64,000 bases of DNA from Clavibacter sp. VKM Ac-2872 (GTDB lineage Bacteria; Actinomycetota; Actinomycetes; Actinomycetales; Microbacteriaceae), in contig NZ_JADKRR010000002.1 of NCBI RefSeq assembly GCF_015351105.1, positions 186,001-250,000 on the forward strand, in the 5' to 3' direction. Numbering within the stretch: the first letter of the stretch is position 1; every line of letters begins with the position of its first letter. The notes under the pieces are model-generated. The model was not told the DNA's origin. It ran no database searches and saw only the letters and a program-made list of their open reading frames with translations. Position numbers and translations under genes: made by a program. Shown here in pieces: positions 27,355-37,288 of this stretch.

Positions 27355-27915
27355 ATGGTGCTGATCGAGATCGCCTCGCCGCCGACGGATCCGCCCACGG
27401 CCGACGAGGTGCGGGCCCTCTACGCCGCGGCCTCCGGCCGGCCGCCGCTGCACGAACCCCCGTCGACGGCCGCCCTCTTCGCCTCCCTCTACGCGTCCTC
27501 CCTGCGCGGGCAAGACGTCACGGTGGCGACCGCGCGCGACGGCGGCCGGCTCGTGGGATTCGCGTACGGCCACCCGTGGCGCTGGGCCGAGCAGCGGGAC
27601 CCGTGGGCGGACCAGCTGCGGGCGCGGCTCGGCGAGGATGCCGCCGCGCAGCTGGACGGCGCCTTCGCACTGAACCTCCTCGCCCGGGATCCGGACGAGC
27701 ACTACCGGGGCCTCGGGCGACAGGTCCTCGACCGATGGCTCCGCGCGGTGGCACCGGGATCCTGCTGGCTGCAGACGACCGACGTCGACAGCCCCGCGCG
27801 GCGCGTGTACGAGGCCGTGGGCTTCGCCCCGGTCGGCCACGGCCCGGACGCGCCCGACGGGAGACCGGGGCTCGTCCTGCTCCTCCCGACGGCCCCCGGA
27901 CCCGAGCGGAGCTGA
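27355..27915 (+). CDS. GNAT-family N-acetyltransferase
   Basis: A 186-residue acetyltransferase-like protein. LVGFAYGHPWRWAEQ, the strand FALNLLARDPDEHYRGLGRQVLDRWL (acetyl-CoA loop variant HYRGLGRQ) and the closing VDSPARRVYEAVGFAPVG are typical. It lies 86 bases behind hipA. Substrate unknown. Confidence 0.78.
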   Translation: MVLIEIASPPTDPPTADEVRALYAAASGRPPLHEPPSTAALFASLYASSLRGQDVTVATARDGGRLVGFAYGHPWRWAEQRDPWADQLRARLGEDAAAQLDGAFALNLLARDPDEHYRGLGRQVLDRWLRAVAPGSCWLQTTDVDSPARRVYEAVGFAPVGHGPDAPDGRPGLVLLLPTAPGPERS

Positions 27916-27964
27916 GCCGCGCGGACGCGCGCGATCCGCCCCGCGACCCCCGCGTAGGAGTGTC

Positions 27965-28011
27965 GTGAGGTTCCCCGCCACCCCGTGAGGGAACCGTATG
28001 GATGCGTGAGG
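27965..28011 (+). promoter_or_regulatory. Repeated GTGAGG elements and inverted repeat upstream of kdp
   Basis: GTGAGG occurs at 27965-27970, 27985-27990 and 28006-28011, 20 and 21 bp apart (about two helical turns), 95-140 bp before the first kdp start codon. GGTTCCC (27969-27975) and GGGAACC (27989-27995) form an inverted repeat around the second copy. This is a candidate binding region for KdpE or another regulator; no motif match is claimed. Confidence 0.4.
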
Positions 28012-28104
28012 ACGCCCGATCGCGAGGTGTCTACTCGTCCTCCGTGCCCCTGCCGGGCACCCGCGTCCGACCGGCCGCGGCATCCCTCAACGGAGGATCC
28101 CCCA

Positions 28105-28188
28105 GTGCTCGACCTCGTGTACATCGCAGGCGCCATCGTCCTGTTCGCCCTCGTCGCCGTCGTCGGCCGAGGAGTGGAGAAGCTGTGA
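28105..28188 (+). CDS. KdpF-like 27-residue membrane peptide
   Basis: A GTG start preceded by CGGAGG gives a 27-residue peptide, one hydrophobic helix ([18 protein letters not shown]) with a charged RGVEKL tail. It overlaps the next small gene by 4 bases. Similar short peptides open kdp operons in other Micrococcales as I recall. It may be a second KdpF-like stabiliser of the pump. Confidence 0.68.
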   Translation: MLDLVYIAGAIVLFALVAVVGRGVEKL

Positions 28189-28289
28189 TCACCTCGTTCG
28201 CCGACGCCGCCGGCCTCGTCGCCGCCGTGCTCGGCATCGCCTCCGTGGTGTACCTCGTGTACGCCCTCGTCCGCCCCGAGAAGTTCTGA
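28185..28289 (+). CDS. kdpF: KdpF small subunit of potassium pump
   Basis: A 34-residue single-helix peptide ending in the KdpF-typical [15 protein letters not shown] start within the stop of the preceding peptide gene, and its own stop overlaps kdpA (TGATG). KdpF stabilises the KdpABC complex in the membrane. Confidence 0.9.
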   Translation: MITSFADAAGLVAAVLGIASVVYLVYALVRPEKF

Positions 28290-29965
28290 TGGACACGCTC
28301 GCCGGAATCCTCCAGGTCGCGTCCGTCGTCCTGGTCCTCGTCCTCATCCACCGCCCGCTCGGCGACCTCATGGCGCGCATGTACGAGTCGCGCCACGACT
28401 CGCGCGTGGAGCGGTTCCTCTACCGCCTCATCGGCGTGGATCCCCGCTCCGAGCAGACCTGGCCCGCCTACCTCCGCGCGGTGCTCGCGTTCTCGCTCGT
28501 CGGCGTCCTCGTCGTCTACGGGCTGCAGCGCCTCCAGGGCTTCCTCCCGTACGCGCTCGGCCTCCCCGCCGTCCCCGAGGGCCTGTCCTTCAACACGGCC
28601 GTCTCGTTCGTCACCAACACGAACTGGCAGTCGTACTCGCCCGAGGCGGTGATGGGCTACACGGTCCAGCTGGCCGGCCTCGCGGTGCAGAACTTCGTCT
28701 CGGCGGCGGTCGGCATGGCGGTGGCCATCGCGCTCGTCCGCGGCTTCGCCCGCACGCGCAGCGGCACGATCGGCAACATGTGGGTCGACCTGCTCCGCGG
28801 ATCGCTCCGCCTGCTGCTCCCCCTGGCGCTCGTCTCCGCGGTGGTCCTCATCGCCGGCGGCGTGATCCAGAACTTCGCCGGCTTCCAGGACGTGGCCACC
28901 CTCACGGGCGGCACGCAGACGATCCCGGGCGGCCCGGTGGCCTCGCAGGAGGCGATCAAGATCCTCGGCACGAACGGCGGCGGGTTCTTCAACGCGAACT
29001 CCGCGCACCCGTTCGAGGACCCGACCGCCTGGACGAGCGCGTTCCAGGTGCTCCTGATGCTCGCCATCCCGTTCTCGCTCCCCCGCACCTTCGGCAGGAT
29101 GGTCGGCGACACCCGCCAGGGCATCGCGATCGTCGCCGTGATGGCCACGATCTTCGTCGTCTCCCTCACCGCGCTCACGATCTTCGAGCTGCAGGGCGCA
29201 GGCACGGCCCCGATGTCCGCGGGCGGCGCGATGGAGGGCAAGGAGCAGCGGTTCGGCATCATCGGCTCGACGCTCTTCGGCACCGCCTCCACGCTCACCT
29301 CCACGGGCGCGGTCAACTCCATGCACGACTCGTACACGGCGCTCGGCGGCATGATGCCGATGCTCAACATGATGCTCGGCGAGGTCGCCCCCGGCGGCAC
29401 CGGCTCGGGCCTCTACGGCATGCTCATCCTCGCCGTGATCTCGGTGTTCGTCGCGGGCCTCCTCGTCGGCCGCACGCCCGAGTACCTCGGCAAGAAGATC
29501 GGGCCGCGCGAGATCAAGCTCGCGAGCCTCTACATCCTCGTCACGCCGACGCTCGTGCTCCTCGGCACCGCGCTGAGCTTCGCGATCCCGGCCGTCCGCG
29601 AGGACGTCGAGGGCACCTCGATCCTCAACAGCGGCCTGCACGGCCTCTCCGAGGTCGTCTACGCGTTCACCTCGGCGGCCAACAACAACGGATCCGCGTT
29701 CGCCGGCCTCACCGCGAACACCCCGTGGTTCAACACGGCGCTCGGCGTCGCGATGCTGCTCGGGCGGTTCCTCCCGATCGTGTTCGTGCTGGCGCTCGCC
29801 GGATCCCTCGCGGCGCAGGACCGCATCCCCACCACCTCGGGGACCCTGCCCACCCACCGGCCGCAGTTCGTCGGCCTCCTCATCGGGGTGACGGTCATCG
29901 TGACCGCTCTCACCTACTTCCCCGTTCTCGCGCTGGGTCCCCTGGCGGAAGGGCTCGCATCATGA
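28289..29965 (+). CDS. kdpA: Potassium-transporting ATPase subunit A
   Basis: A 558-residue K+-channel-like subunit, full length, about ten helices. Selectivity-filter-like segments are visible, including [25 protein letters not shown] and [13 protein letters not shown]. It binds potassium and conducts it within KdpFABC. Coupled to kdpB by a 4-base overlap. Confidence 0.97.
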   Translation: MDTLAGILQVASVVLVLVLIHRPLGDLMARMYESRHDSRVERFLYRLIGVDPRSEQTWPAYLRAVLAFSLVGVLVVYGLQRLQGFLPYALGLPAVPEGLSFNTAVSFVTNTNWQSYSPEAVMGYTVQLAGLAVQNFVSAAVGMAVAIALVRGFARTRSGTIGNMWVDLLRGSLRLLLPLALVSAVVLIAGGVIQNFAGFQDVATLTGGTQTIPGGPVASQEAIKILGTNGGGFFNANSAHPFEDPTAWTSAFQVLLMLAIPFSLPRTFGRMVGDTRQGIAIVAVMATIFVVSLTALTIFELQGAGTAPMSAGGAMEGKEQRFGIIGSTLFGTASTLTSTGAVNSMHDSYTALGGMMPMLNMMLGEVAPGGTGSGLYGMLILAVISVFVAGLLVGRTPEYLGKKIGPREIKLASLYILVTPTLVLLGTALSFAIPAVREDVEGTSILNSGLHGLSEVVYAFTSAANNNGSAFAGLTANTPWFNTALGVAMLLGRFLPIVFVLALAGSLAAQDRIPTTSGTLPTHRPQFVGLLIGVTVIVTALTYFPVLALGPLAEGLAS

Positions 29966-32112
29966 CCGCCATGACCACCCCCGAGGCCCCGGCCGCACCG
30001 GCTCCCGCCTCCCGCGCCCGGGCCATCGACGCCCGGCAGCTCGCCGAGGCGCTCCCCGGGGCGTTCCGGAAGCTCGACCCGCGTCTCATGTGGAAGAACC
30101 CCGTGATGATGATCGTCGAGGTCGGCGCCGCGTTCACCACGATCCTGGCGATCGCCGAGCCGTTCACGGGCGGCGCCGGATCCTCCGGCGGCAGCGCCGT
30201 GCCCGCGACCTTCACGGCCGGCATCGCCCTGTGGCTCTGGCTCACCGTCGTCTTCGCGAACCTCGCGGAGTCGGTGGCCGAGGGCCGCGGCAAGGCGCAG
30301 GCCGACAGCCTGCGCAAGACCCGCACCAGCACCATGGCGCGCGTCGTCGCGTCGTACGACCAGGCGCGCGATCCCGGTGCCGAGCGCGCCGAGCTCCGCG
30401 AGGTCTCGAGCGCCGACCTCACGCTCGGCGACACGGTCGTCGTGGTCGCCGGGGAGTCGATCCCGGGCGACGGCGACGTGGTGTGGGGCATCGCCTCCAT
30501 CGACGAGTCGGCCATCACGGGCGAGTCCGCCCCGGTGGTCCGCGAGTCCGGCGGCGACCGCAGCGCGGTCACGGGCGGCACGCGGGTGCTGAGCGACCGG
30601 ATCGTCGTGCGCATCACCTCGAAGCCCGGCGAGACCTTCGTCGACCGCATGATCGGCCTCGTCGAGGGCGCGTCGCGCCAGCGCACGCCGAACGAGATCG
30701 CGCTGAACATCCTGCTGGCGAGCCTCACGATCGTCTTCGTGATCGTGGCGCTCACGCTCAACCCGATCGCCTCCTACTCGGCGGCGACCGTGAGCGTGCC
30801 GGTGCTCATCGCGCTGCTCGTCTGCCTGATCCCGACCACCATCGGCGCGCTGCTCTCGGCCATCGGCATCGCCGGCATGGACCGGCTCGTGCAGCGCAAC
30901 GTGCTCGCCATGTCGGGCCGCGCGGTCGAGGCGGCGGGCGACGTCACGACGCTGCTCCTCGACAAGACCGGCACCATCACCTACGGCAACCGCCGCGCCA
31001 GCGCGCTCGTCGCGGTGGACGGCGTCGGCGCCGAGGAGCTCGCCCGGGCCGCGGCCATGTCGTCGCTCGCGGACCCGACGCCGGAGGGATCCAGCGTCGT
31101 CGACCTCGCCGTCGCGCAGGGCCTCGACACGACCACGCTGCCCCGCGGCGTCGACGTGCCGTTCACCGCCCAGACCCGCATGTCCGGCGTCGACCTGCCC
31201 GACGGCACGGTCGTCCGCAAGGGCGCGTCGTCCGCCGTCATCGCGTGGCTCGAGGAGGGCGGCCGCCCGCTGCCCTCGACGCTGCACGCCGAGCTGACCT
31301 CGGCCGTCGAGGCGATCTCGAACGGCGGCGGCACCCCGCTCGTCGTCGCGATGAAGGACCCGGCGGGCGCCGGCCGCGTGCTCGGCGTCGTGCACCTCAA
31401 GGACGTCGTCAAGGACGGCCTCAAGGAGCGCTTCGCGGAGCTGCGGGCGATGGGGATCCGCACCGTGATGATCACGGGCGACAACCCGCTCACCGCGCGC
31501 GCCATCGCCGCCGAGGCCGGGGTAGACGATCACCTCGCCGAGGCCACGCCCGAAGACAAGCTCGCGCTCATCCGCAAGGAGCAGGAGGGCGGCCGCCTGG
31601 TCGCCATGACCGGTGACGGCACCAACGACGCGCCCGCGCTCGCGCAGGCCGACGTCGGCGTCGCGATGAACACGGGCACGTCGGCCGCGAAGGAGGCCGG
31701 CAACATGGTCGACCTCGACTCGGACCCGACCAAGCTCATCGACATCGTCCGGATCGGCAAGCAGCTGCTCATCACCCGCGGCGCGCTCACCACGTTCTCC
31801 ATCGCGAACGACGTGGCGAAGTACTTCGCGATCATCCCCGCGATGTTCACGGGCGTCTTCCCGCAGCTCGCGGTGCTCAACGTGATGCAGCTGCACTCGC
31901 CGGCGTCCGCGATCCTCTCCGCGATCGTCTTCAACGCGCTGATCATCGTGGCGCTGATCCCGCTGGCCCTGAAGGGCGTGGCCTACCGGCCGCTCAGCGC
32001 CTCCAAGGTGCTCAGCCGGAACCTGCTCGTCTACGGGGTCGGCGGCGTGATCGCGCCGTTCATCGGCATCAAGCTCGTCGACCTCGTCGTCAGCCTGATC
32101 CCCGGCTTCTGA
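29962..32112 (+). CDS. kdpB: Potassium-transporting P-type ATPase subunit B
   Basis: A 716-residue P-type ATPase. Phosphorylation motif DKTGTIT (Asp334), actuator TGES (ITGESAPV), and hinge [18 protein letters not shown] are intact. A Pro/Ala-rich 25-residue N-terminal extension precedes the conserved core. It energises KdpA-mediated K+ uptake at low external potassium. Confidence 0.98.
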   Translation: MTAMTTPEAPAAPAPASRARAIDARQLAEALPGAFRKLDPRLMWKNPVMMIVEVGAAFTTILAIAEPFTGGAGSSGGSAVPATFTAGIALWLWLTVVFANLAESVAEGRGKAQADSLRKTRTSTMARVVASYDQARDPGAERAELREVSSADLTLGDTVVVVAGESIPGDGDVVWGIASIDESAITGESAPVVRESGGDRSAVTGGTRVLSDRIVVRITSKPGETFVDRMIGLVEGASRQRTPNEIALNILLASLTIVFVIVALTLNPIASYSAATVSVPVLIALLVCLIPTTIGALLSAIGIAGMDRLVQRNVLAMSGRAVEAAGDVTTLLLDKTGTITYGNRRASALVAVDGVGAEELARAAAMSSLADPTPEGSSVVDLAVAQGLDTTTLPRGVDVPFTAQTRMSGVDLPDGTVVRKGASSAVIAWLEEGGRPLPSTLHAELTSAVEAISNGGGTPLVVAMKDPAGAGRVLGVVHLKDVVKDGLKERFAELRAMGIRTVMITGDNPLTARAIAAEAGVDDHLAEATPEDKLALIRKEQEGGRLVAMTGDGTNDAPALAQADVGVAMNTGTSAAKEAGNMVDLDSDPTKLIDIVRIGKQLLITRGALTTFSIANDVAKYFAIIPAMFTGVFPQLAVLNVMQLHSPASAILSAIVFNALIIVALIPLALKGVAYRPLSASKVLSRNLLVYGVGGVIAPFIGIKLVDLVVSLIPGF

Positions 32113-32151
32113 TCCCCTCCCCCCTCCTCGAACACGTATAGAAGGAAGCGC

Positions 32152-32760
32152 ATGTCCTCCCCCCGCCAGTCCCTCCGCACCGCCGGCGTCGCCGTCCGCG
32201 CGATGGCCGTCCTCACCGTCGTCCTCGGCGTCGGCTACACGGCCGTCGTCACGGGCATCGGCCAGCTCGCGCTCCCCGCGCAGGCGGACGGCTCGCTCGT
32301 CTCCGCCGACGGGCAGGTCGTCGGCTCGTCGCTCATCGGCCAGTCCTTCCAGGACTCCGACGGCGTCGCCCTCCCGGAGTGGTTCCAGTCCCGGCCGTCG
32401 GCCGCGGGCGACGGCTACGACGGCACCTCGTCGAGCGGCAGCAACCTCGGCCCCGAGAACGACGACCTCGTCTCCTCCATCGAGGACCGCAAGGCCGCCA
32501 TCGCCCAGTCCGACGGCGTGGATCCGAGCACCATCCCGGCCGACGCGCTCACCGCGTCCGCGTCGGGGCTCGATCCTCACATCAGCCCGGAATACGCTCG
32601 GGAGCAGGTGGCGCGCGTCGCCGAGGCAAGGGGCATCCCCGAGCAGCAGGTCGAGCGCCTCGTCGACGAGCACGTGCAGGGCCGCGACCTCGGGTACCTC
32701 GGGGAGCCGACCGTGAACGTGCTCCAGCTGAACATCGCGCTCGCCGGCCTCGGCGGCTGA
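32152..32760 (+). CDS. kdpC: Potassium-transporting ATPase subunit C
   Basis: A 202-residue KdpC with one N-terminal membrane helix (about 18-40) and an extracytoplasmic domain; QSFQDSDGVALPEWFQSRPSAAGDGYDG and SGLDPHISPEYAREQVARVA are family signatures. AGAAGGAAG upstream of the ATG is the ribosome-binding site. Confidence 0.96.
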   Translation: MSSPRQSLRTAGVAVRAMAVLTVVLGVGYTAVVTGIGQLALPAQADGSLVSADGQVVGSSLIGQSFQDSDGVALPEWFQSRPSAAGDGYDGTSSSGSNLGPENDDLVSSIEDRKAAIAQSDGVDPSTIPADALTASASGLDPHISPEYAREQVARVAEARGIPEQQVERLVDEHVQGRDLGYLGEPTVNVLQLNIALAGLGG

Positions 32761-32792
32761 CGCCCGCACCACGCGGGCAAGGAAGAGAAGAC

Positions 32793-35348
32793 ATGAAGCG
32801 CGGTCGACTGCGGGTGCTGCTGGGAGCGGCGCCCGGCGTGGGCAAGACCTACGCGATGCTCGAGGAGGGCAAGCGACTGCGCGACGAGGGCGCCGACGTG
32901 GTGGTCGCGGTCGTGGAGACCCACGGCCGCGCCGCCACGGCGGCGATGCTCGAGGGGCTGGAGATCCTGCCGCGGCGCGAGGTGTCGCACCGCGGGGTGG
33001 AGATCACCGACCTCGACGTGGACGCGGTCATCGCCCGCCGGCCGACCATCGCGCTGGTCGACGAGCTCGCCCACACCAACGCCCCCGGCGGCCGATCCGA
33101 GAAGCGCTGGCAGGACGTGGACCTCATCCGCGACGCCGGCATCGACGTGATCTCCACCGTCAACATCCAGCACATCGCCTCGCTCAACGACGTGGTCGAG
33201 AAGATCACCGGGGTGCCGCAGCGCGAGACGATCCCCGACCGCGTGCTCCGCGAGGCGCACCAGATCGAGGTCATCGACCTGGCGCCCGAGGCCCTGCGCG
33301 ACCGGCTCGCCGGCGGGCGCGTGTACCCGGCCGAGCGGATCGACGCGGCCCTCTCCCACTACTTCCGCCTCGGCAACCTCACCGCCCTCCGCGAGCTCGC
33401 GCTCCTCTGGCTCGCGGACGAGGTCGACACCGCGCTCGCCGCCTACCGCGACGAGAAGGGGATCGACGCCCGCTGGGAGGCCCGGGAGCGCGTGGTCGTG
33501 GCGCTCACCGGCGGATCCGAGGGCGAGACCCTCCTCCGCCGCGGCGCCCGCATCGCCGCCCGCTCGGCCGGCGGCGAGCTGATGGCCGTGCACGTCTCCA
33601 GCCAGGACGGCCTCCGCTCCGGCAGTCCCGAGGCGCTCGCCAGCCAGCGCGCGCTCGTCGACTCGCTCGGCGGCAGCTACCACCAGGTCGTCGGCGACGA
33701 CATCCCGCGCGCGCTCGTCGAGTTCGCGCGCGCGTCCAACGCCACGCAGCTCGTGCTCGGCGTCAGCCGCCGCAGCCGGCTCGCCGCCGCGGCGACCGGG
33801 CCCGGGATCGGCGCCACGGTGATCCGCGAGTCCGGCGACATCGACGTGCACATCGTCACGCACGCGGCCGCGGGCGGGCGCTTCCGGCTGCCCCGGATCC
33901 GGGGCGGCGCGCTCAGCATGCGGCGCCGGATCCTCGGCGGACTGCTCGCGCTCGGCGGCGGCCCGCTGCTCACCTGGCTGCTCTCGGCGACGCGCTCGGA
34001 CGACTCCATCACGAGCGACGTGCTCTCGTACCAGCTGCTCGTGGTGCTCGTCGCGCTCGTCGGCGGGATCTGGCCGGCCCTGTTCGCGGCCGTGCTCTCC
34101 GGCTTCACGCTCGACTACTTCTTCATCGACCCGCTCTACACGATCACCGTCGACGAGCCGCTGCACCTGCTCGCGCTCGTGCTCTACGTGGTCATCGCGC
34201 TGCTCGTCAGCTGGATCGTCGACCAGGCCGCCCGCCGCACCCGCCTCGCCCGCCGCGCGGCCGCCGAGGCCGAGCTGCTGGCCACGGTGTCGGGATCCGT
34301 GCTCCGCGGCGAGGGCGCCGTGCACGCGCTCGTGAGCCGCACCCGCGAGGCGTTCGGCCTGCAGGGCGTCAAGCTCACGGACCGCGACGAGACCATCGCG
34401 TGGGACGGCGTCGTCACGGGCGCGGCCTCGACCGACGTGCCCGTGGGATCCCGCGGCGTGCTCACCCTCTACGGCGACGACCTCGAGGCGTCCGGCCGGC
34501 GCCTCCTCCGGGTCATCGCCGCGCAGCTCGACGCCGCGCTGGAGCACCGCGACCTCTCCGACACCGCGCGCGAGGTCGGCCCGCTCGCGGAGACCGACCG
34601 CGTGCGCACGGCTCTCCTCTCGGCCGTCAGCCACGACCTCCGCCGGCCGCTCAGCGCCGCGACGGCCGCCGTCACCGCGCTCCGCTCCCCCGGCATGACC
34701 TGGGCCGACGGCGACCGCGAGGAGCTGCTCGCGACCGCCGAGGAGAGCCTCGGCACGCTCGCCGACCTCGTCACCGACCTCCTCGACGTCAGCCGCGTGC
34801 AGGCCGGCGTGCTCGGCGTGCGGCTCATGGACGTCGACCTCGACGACGTCGTGCTCGCCGCCCTCGACGAGCTCGACCTCGGCCCCGCCGACGCCGTGCT
34901 CGACCTCGCGCCCGACCTGCCCGGCGCCGTCGCGGATCCGGGCCTCCTCCAGCGGGTCGTCGTCAACCTGCTGAGCAACGCCGTGCGGCACGCGCCCGAC
35001 GGCGTGCCCGTGCGGCTCAGCACGAGCGCGTTCGCCGACTCCGTGGAGATCCGCGTCGTGGACCACGGGCCGGGCGTGGCGCCCGAGCGCCGCGATGACA
35101 TGTTCGTGCCGTTCCAGCGCCTCGGCGACACCGACAACGCGTCCGGCCTCGGCCTCGGCCTCGCGCTCTCGAAGGGCTTCACCGAGGGGATGGGCGGCAC
35201 GCTCACCGCCGAGGACACCCCCGGCGGCGGCCTCACGATGGTGGTCGCGCTGCCGGCGAGCCGGGCGGACGTGGAGCCGGTCGCGGATCCGCCCGCTCCC
35301 GTGGGCCCGCCCGCCACCGCCTCCACCACCTCGGAGGTGTCCGCGTGA
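32793..35348 (+). CDS. kdpD: Potassium sensor histidine kinase
   Basis: An 851-residue KdpD. In order: KdpD N-terminal domain with Walker A GAAPGVGKTYAM (residues 10-21), a universal-stress-like domain (about 230-360), four helices (about 380-475), a GAF-like region, HisKA with SHDLRRPLSA (phospho-acceptor about His614) and HATPase with NAVRHAP, DHGPGV and GLGLALSKGF. Complete for the family. Overlaps kdpE by 4 bases. It senses potassium limitation and phosphorylates KdpE. Confidence 0.97.
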   Translation: MKRGRLRVLLGAAPGVGKTYAMLEEGKRLRDEGADVVVAVVETHGRAATAAMLEGLEILPRREVSHRGVEITDLDVDAVIARRPTIALVDELAHTNAPGGRSEKRWQDVDLIRDAGIDVISTVNIQHIASLNDVVEKITGVPQRETIPDRVLREAHQIEVIDLAPEALRDRLAGGRVYPAERIDAALSHYFRLGNLTALRELALLWLADEVDTALAAYRDEKGIDARWEARERVVVALTGGSEGETLLRRGARIAARSAGGELMAVHVSSQDGLRSGSPEALASQRALVDSLGGSYHQVVGDDIPRALVEFARASNATQLVLGVSRRSRLAAAATGPGIGATVIRESGDIDVHIVTHAAAGGRFRLPRIRGGALSMRRRILGGLLALGGGPLLTWLLSATRSDDSITSDVLSYQLLVVLVALVGGIWPALFAAVLSGFTLDYFFIDPLYTITVDEPLHLLALVLYVVIALLVSWIVDQAARRTRLARRAAAEAELLATVSGSVLRGEGAVHALVSRTREAFGLQGVKLTDRDETIAWDGVVTGAASTDVPVGSRGVLTLYGDDLEASGRRLLRVIAAQLDAALEHRDLSDTAREVGPLAETDRVRTALLSAVSHDLRRPLSAATAAVTALRSPGMTWADGDREELLATAEESLGTLADLVTDLLDVSRVQAGVLGVRLMDVDLDDVVLAALDELDLGPADAVLDLAPDLPGAVADPGLLQRVVVNLLSNAVRHAPDGVPVRLSTSAFADSVEIRVVDHGPGVAPERRDDMFVPFQRLGDTDNASGLGLGLALSKGFTEGMGGTLTAEDTPGGGLTMVVALPASRADVEPVADPPAPVGPPATASTTSEVSA

Positions 35349-36043
35349 AGATCCTCATCGCCGACGACGACCAGCAGATCCTGCGGGCGCTGCGCATCAC
35401 CCTCACGAGCCTCGGCTACGACATCGTCACCGCGGACGACGGCGCCGCCGCCGTCCGCGCAGCCGTCGCCGAGAAGCCCGACCTCTACATGATCGACCTC
35501 GGCATGCCGCGGCTCGACGGCGTCGAGGTGATCCAGGCGCTCCGGCTCTGGTCGACCGCGCCGATCCTCGTGGTCTCCGGCCGCTCGGGCGCCGCCGACA
35601 AGGTCGAGGCGCTCGACGCGGGCGCCGACGACTACGTGACCAAGCCGTTCTCCATCGACGAGCTGCTCGCCCGGATCCGCGCCCTCGGCCGCCGCGCCGC
35701 CGCCGACGAGGACCGCTCCGCGACCGTCTCCTTCGCCGACGTGACGGTCGACCTCGCCGCCCGCGTCGTCACCCGCGCCGACCAGCGCGTGCGCCTCACC
35801 CCCACCGAGTGGCAGGTGCTCGAGCTGCTCGTCCGGAACCCCGACCGGCTCGTCTCCCGCCAGACGCTCCTCACCGAGATCTGGGGCCCGACCCACGTGA
35901 ACGACAGCGGCTACCTCCGCCTCTACGTGGCGCAGCTGCGCAAGAAGCTCGAGCCGGACCCCGCCCACCCGCGGCACCTGCTGACGGATCCCGGCATGGG
36001 GTACCGCTTCGTGCCGGCGGGGGCGGGGCGGGCGCCGGAGTGA
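35345..36043 (+). CDS. kdpE: Response regulator of kdp operon
   Basis: A 232-residue OmpR-family regulator: receiver domain (ADDDQQ, phospho-Asp in MIDLGMPRLDG, TKPF) and winged-helix domain (LTPTEWQVLELLVRNPDRLVS). GTG start. Its last codons (PAGAGRAPE) and the following 70 bases reappear about 3.8 kb downstream, upstream of a duplicated membrane-protein gene, so this 3' end borders a duplicated accessory block. Confidence 0.96.
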   Translation: MKILIADDDQQILRALRITLTSLGYDIVTADDGAAAVRAAVAEKPDLYMIDLGMPRLDGVEVIQALRLWSTAPILVVSGRSGAADKVEALDAGADDYVTKPFSIDELLARIRALGRRAAADEDRSATVSFADVTVDLAARVVTRADQRVRLTPTEWQVLELLVRNPDRLVSRQTLLTEIWGPTHVNDSGYLRLYVAQLRKKLEPDPAHPRHLLTDPGMGYRFVPAGAGRAPE

Positions 36044-36791
36044 CGCGGGCGGCCAGCGCATCACGGGCGGTCTCCGCAGCGGCGGTGGAGGCGGGTCGCG
36101 ACCGGGCGCGATGTGTGATCATGTCGGCGTGCTGGTCCCCGCGATGATCTCGTCCCTCCCCGCTGCCGTCATGCATGCATCCGCGAGCTACATCGAGACG
36201 ACGGGCATCCATGTGGACGGGCTCCTGTGGTACTTCGGCGTCCTCCTGATCATCATGGGCATCTCCGCGCTCGCTTACACCGGTCTGTGGAGGTGGTGGT
36301 CGAAGATCCCGTTCATGGTCCCCCTGGGCGTCGGGTGGCTCGCGGCGGGACAGATCATCTCGAACATCGGACTGTTCTTCGGCCCCCCGCTCGGTTATGC
36401 CTTTCTCATCCCGGGGGCCATCGTTAGCCTCTTCGGCATCTACGGGATGGGGTTCATGCCCCGCCCGTTCCTCCCCCGCTGGTACCGGCTCGACTGGGGA
36501 ATCGATCCCTCGCGTGTCGTCCCCTCCTCCGGTCGCCGGCTCATGCTCATCCCCCGGGAATCGCGCAAGGTCGATCTCGCCGAGCGCGGCCGATCGATCG
36601 CGTCACCCGCCGCCGCGGAAGCGGGCTCCCCACGAGGCGGCGCGCCTACAGAGACCTGTGACGCGCCCGGCGGCGGGACCTTCCTCGGCGCCTTCATCGG
36701 CGGGGCCGTCACGGCTGGGGAGGCGGCGTCGCAGGGATCGGCGACGCGGGCGGAAGCCACAGCTGCGCGCATTCGAGCATTCGCAACCTGA
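36015..36791 (+). repeat. Direct repeat copy A: kdpE 3' end plus membrane-protein gene
   Basis: This stretch is repeated at 39821-40595 with a constant offset of 3804-3805 bases. The similarity runs from the end of kdpE, through the 67-base gap, and through the full 681-base gene with no indel inside the gene. One block (36545-36640 versus 40349-40444) appears identical over about 96 bases, while the 5' third has diverged. Confidence 0.85.
36111..36791 (+). CDS. Three-helix membrane protein, copy A (possible immunity protein)
   Basis: A 226-residue protein with three membrane helices (about 38-62, 68-92 and 97-118), the cytoplasmic motif MPRPFLPRWYRLDWGIDPSRVVPS, a charged linker and a Gly-rich tail (GGGTFLGAFIGGAV). 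Its paralogue at 39915-40595 has the same length. Family not recognised. Because the two copies bracket a gene for a putative membrane-acting secreted protein, an immunity or secretion-accessory role is possible, but this rests only on position. Confidence 0.7.
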   Translation: MCDHVGVLVPAMISSLPAAVMHASASYIETTGIHVDGLLWYFGVLLIIMGISALAYTGLWRWWSKIPFMVPLGVGWLAAGQIISNIGLFFGPPLGYAFLIPGAIVSLFGIYGMGFMPRPFLPRWYRLDWGIDPSRVVPSSGRRLMLIPRESRKVDLAERGRSIASPAAAEAGSPRGGAPTETCDAPGGGTFLGAFIGGAVTAGEAASQGSATRAEATAARIRAFAT

Positions 36792-36973
36792 GACCACGAG
36801 CTCGCAGGCCCTCGCCGGACAAGCCCCCCCCCCGAGCATCGCCACTACGCAGCGGGGCTGCACGACAGCACCTCCCAGCCGTGGGGCCGCGTCCCCCAAA
36901 AGATCGCCGGAGCCGAGCCACGGTACCTGTAACGTGCCCTCGTCATAGGTCCGGCTAGTGGATGGGAAGCACC

Positions 36974-37288
36974 GTGGCAGACACGTCCGGTTGGCGTATC
37001 GAGCCAGCCGCGGTGCAGGCCGTGCTCACGAACACGAAGCGCGGGCTCTCGGAACTGGAGAGCGCCGAGAAGACAGCCCAGTCAGCTGTGGAGGCCGCTT
37101 CCGCGGCCACCGGACCTCAGACGGCCGCAGCCCTGGCGGCGCTGCTCCGCAACCCCCTCCTCACGCAGATCGACATCGTGAAGACCAAGGTCGAGACGGT
37201 CGTCGACCAGACGAACACAGCCCTCTCGGCCTACGTCGACGGTGATGAGGAGATGGCCAGGGCGTACCAGGCCGGGACAGAGCGATGA
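36974..37288 (+). CDS. WXG100/DUF6507-like small helical protein
   Basis: A 104-residue protein starting at GTG 4 bases after GGGAAG; an upstream ATG at 36962 is a possible alternative. It begins DTSGWRIEPAAVQAVLTNT and is helical with two long amphipathic stretches, as in WXG100/DUF6507 ESX-associated proteins of actinobacteria. No signal peptide. It overlaps the next gene by 4 bases, a pairing typical of a type VII partner and its larger effector. No secretion ATPase (EccC) is in the window. Confidence 0.65.
   Translation: MADTSGWRIEPAAVQAVLTNTKRGLSELESAEKTAQSAVEAASAATGPQTAAALAALLRNPLLTQIDIVKTKVETVVDQTNTALSAYVDGDEEMARAYQAGTER

Noticed and set aside
27916..28104. c-di-AMP (ydaO) riboswitch in the kdp leader
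   Set aside because: The leader has repeats and an inverted pair but none of the conserved ydaO blocks and is too short for that aptamer.
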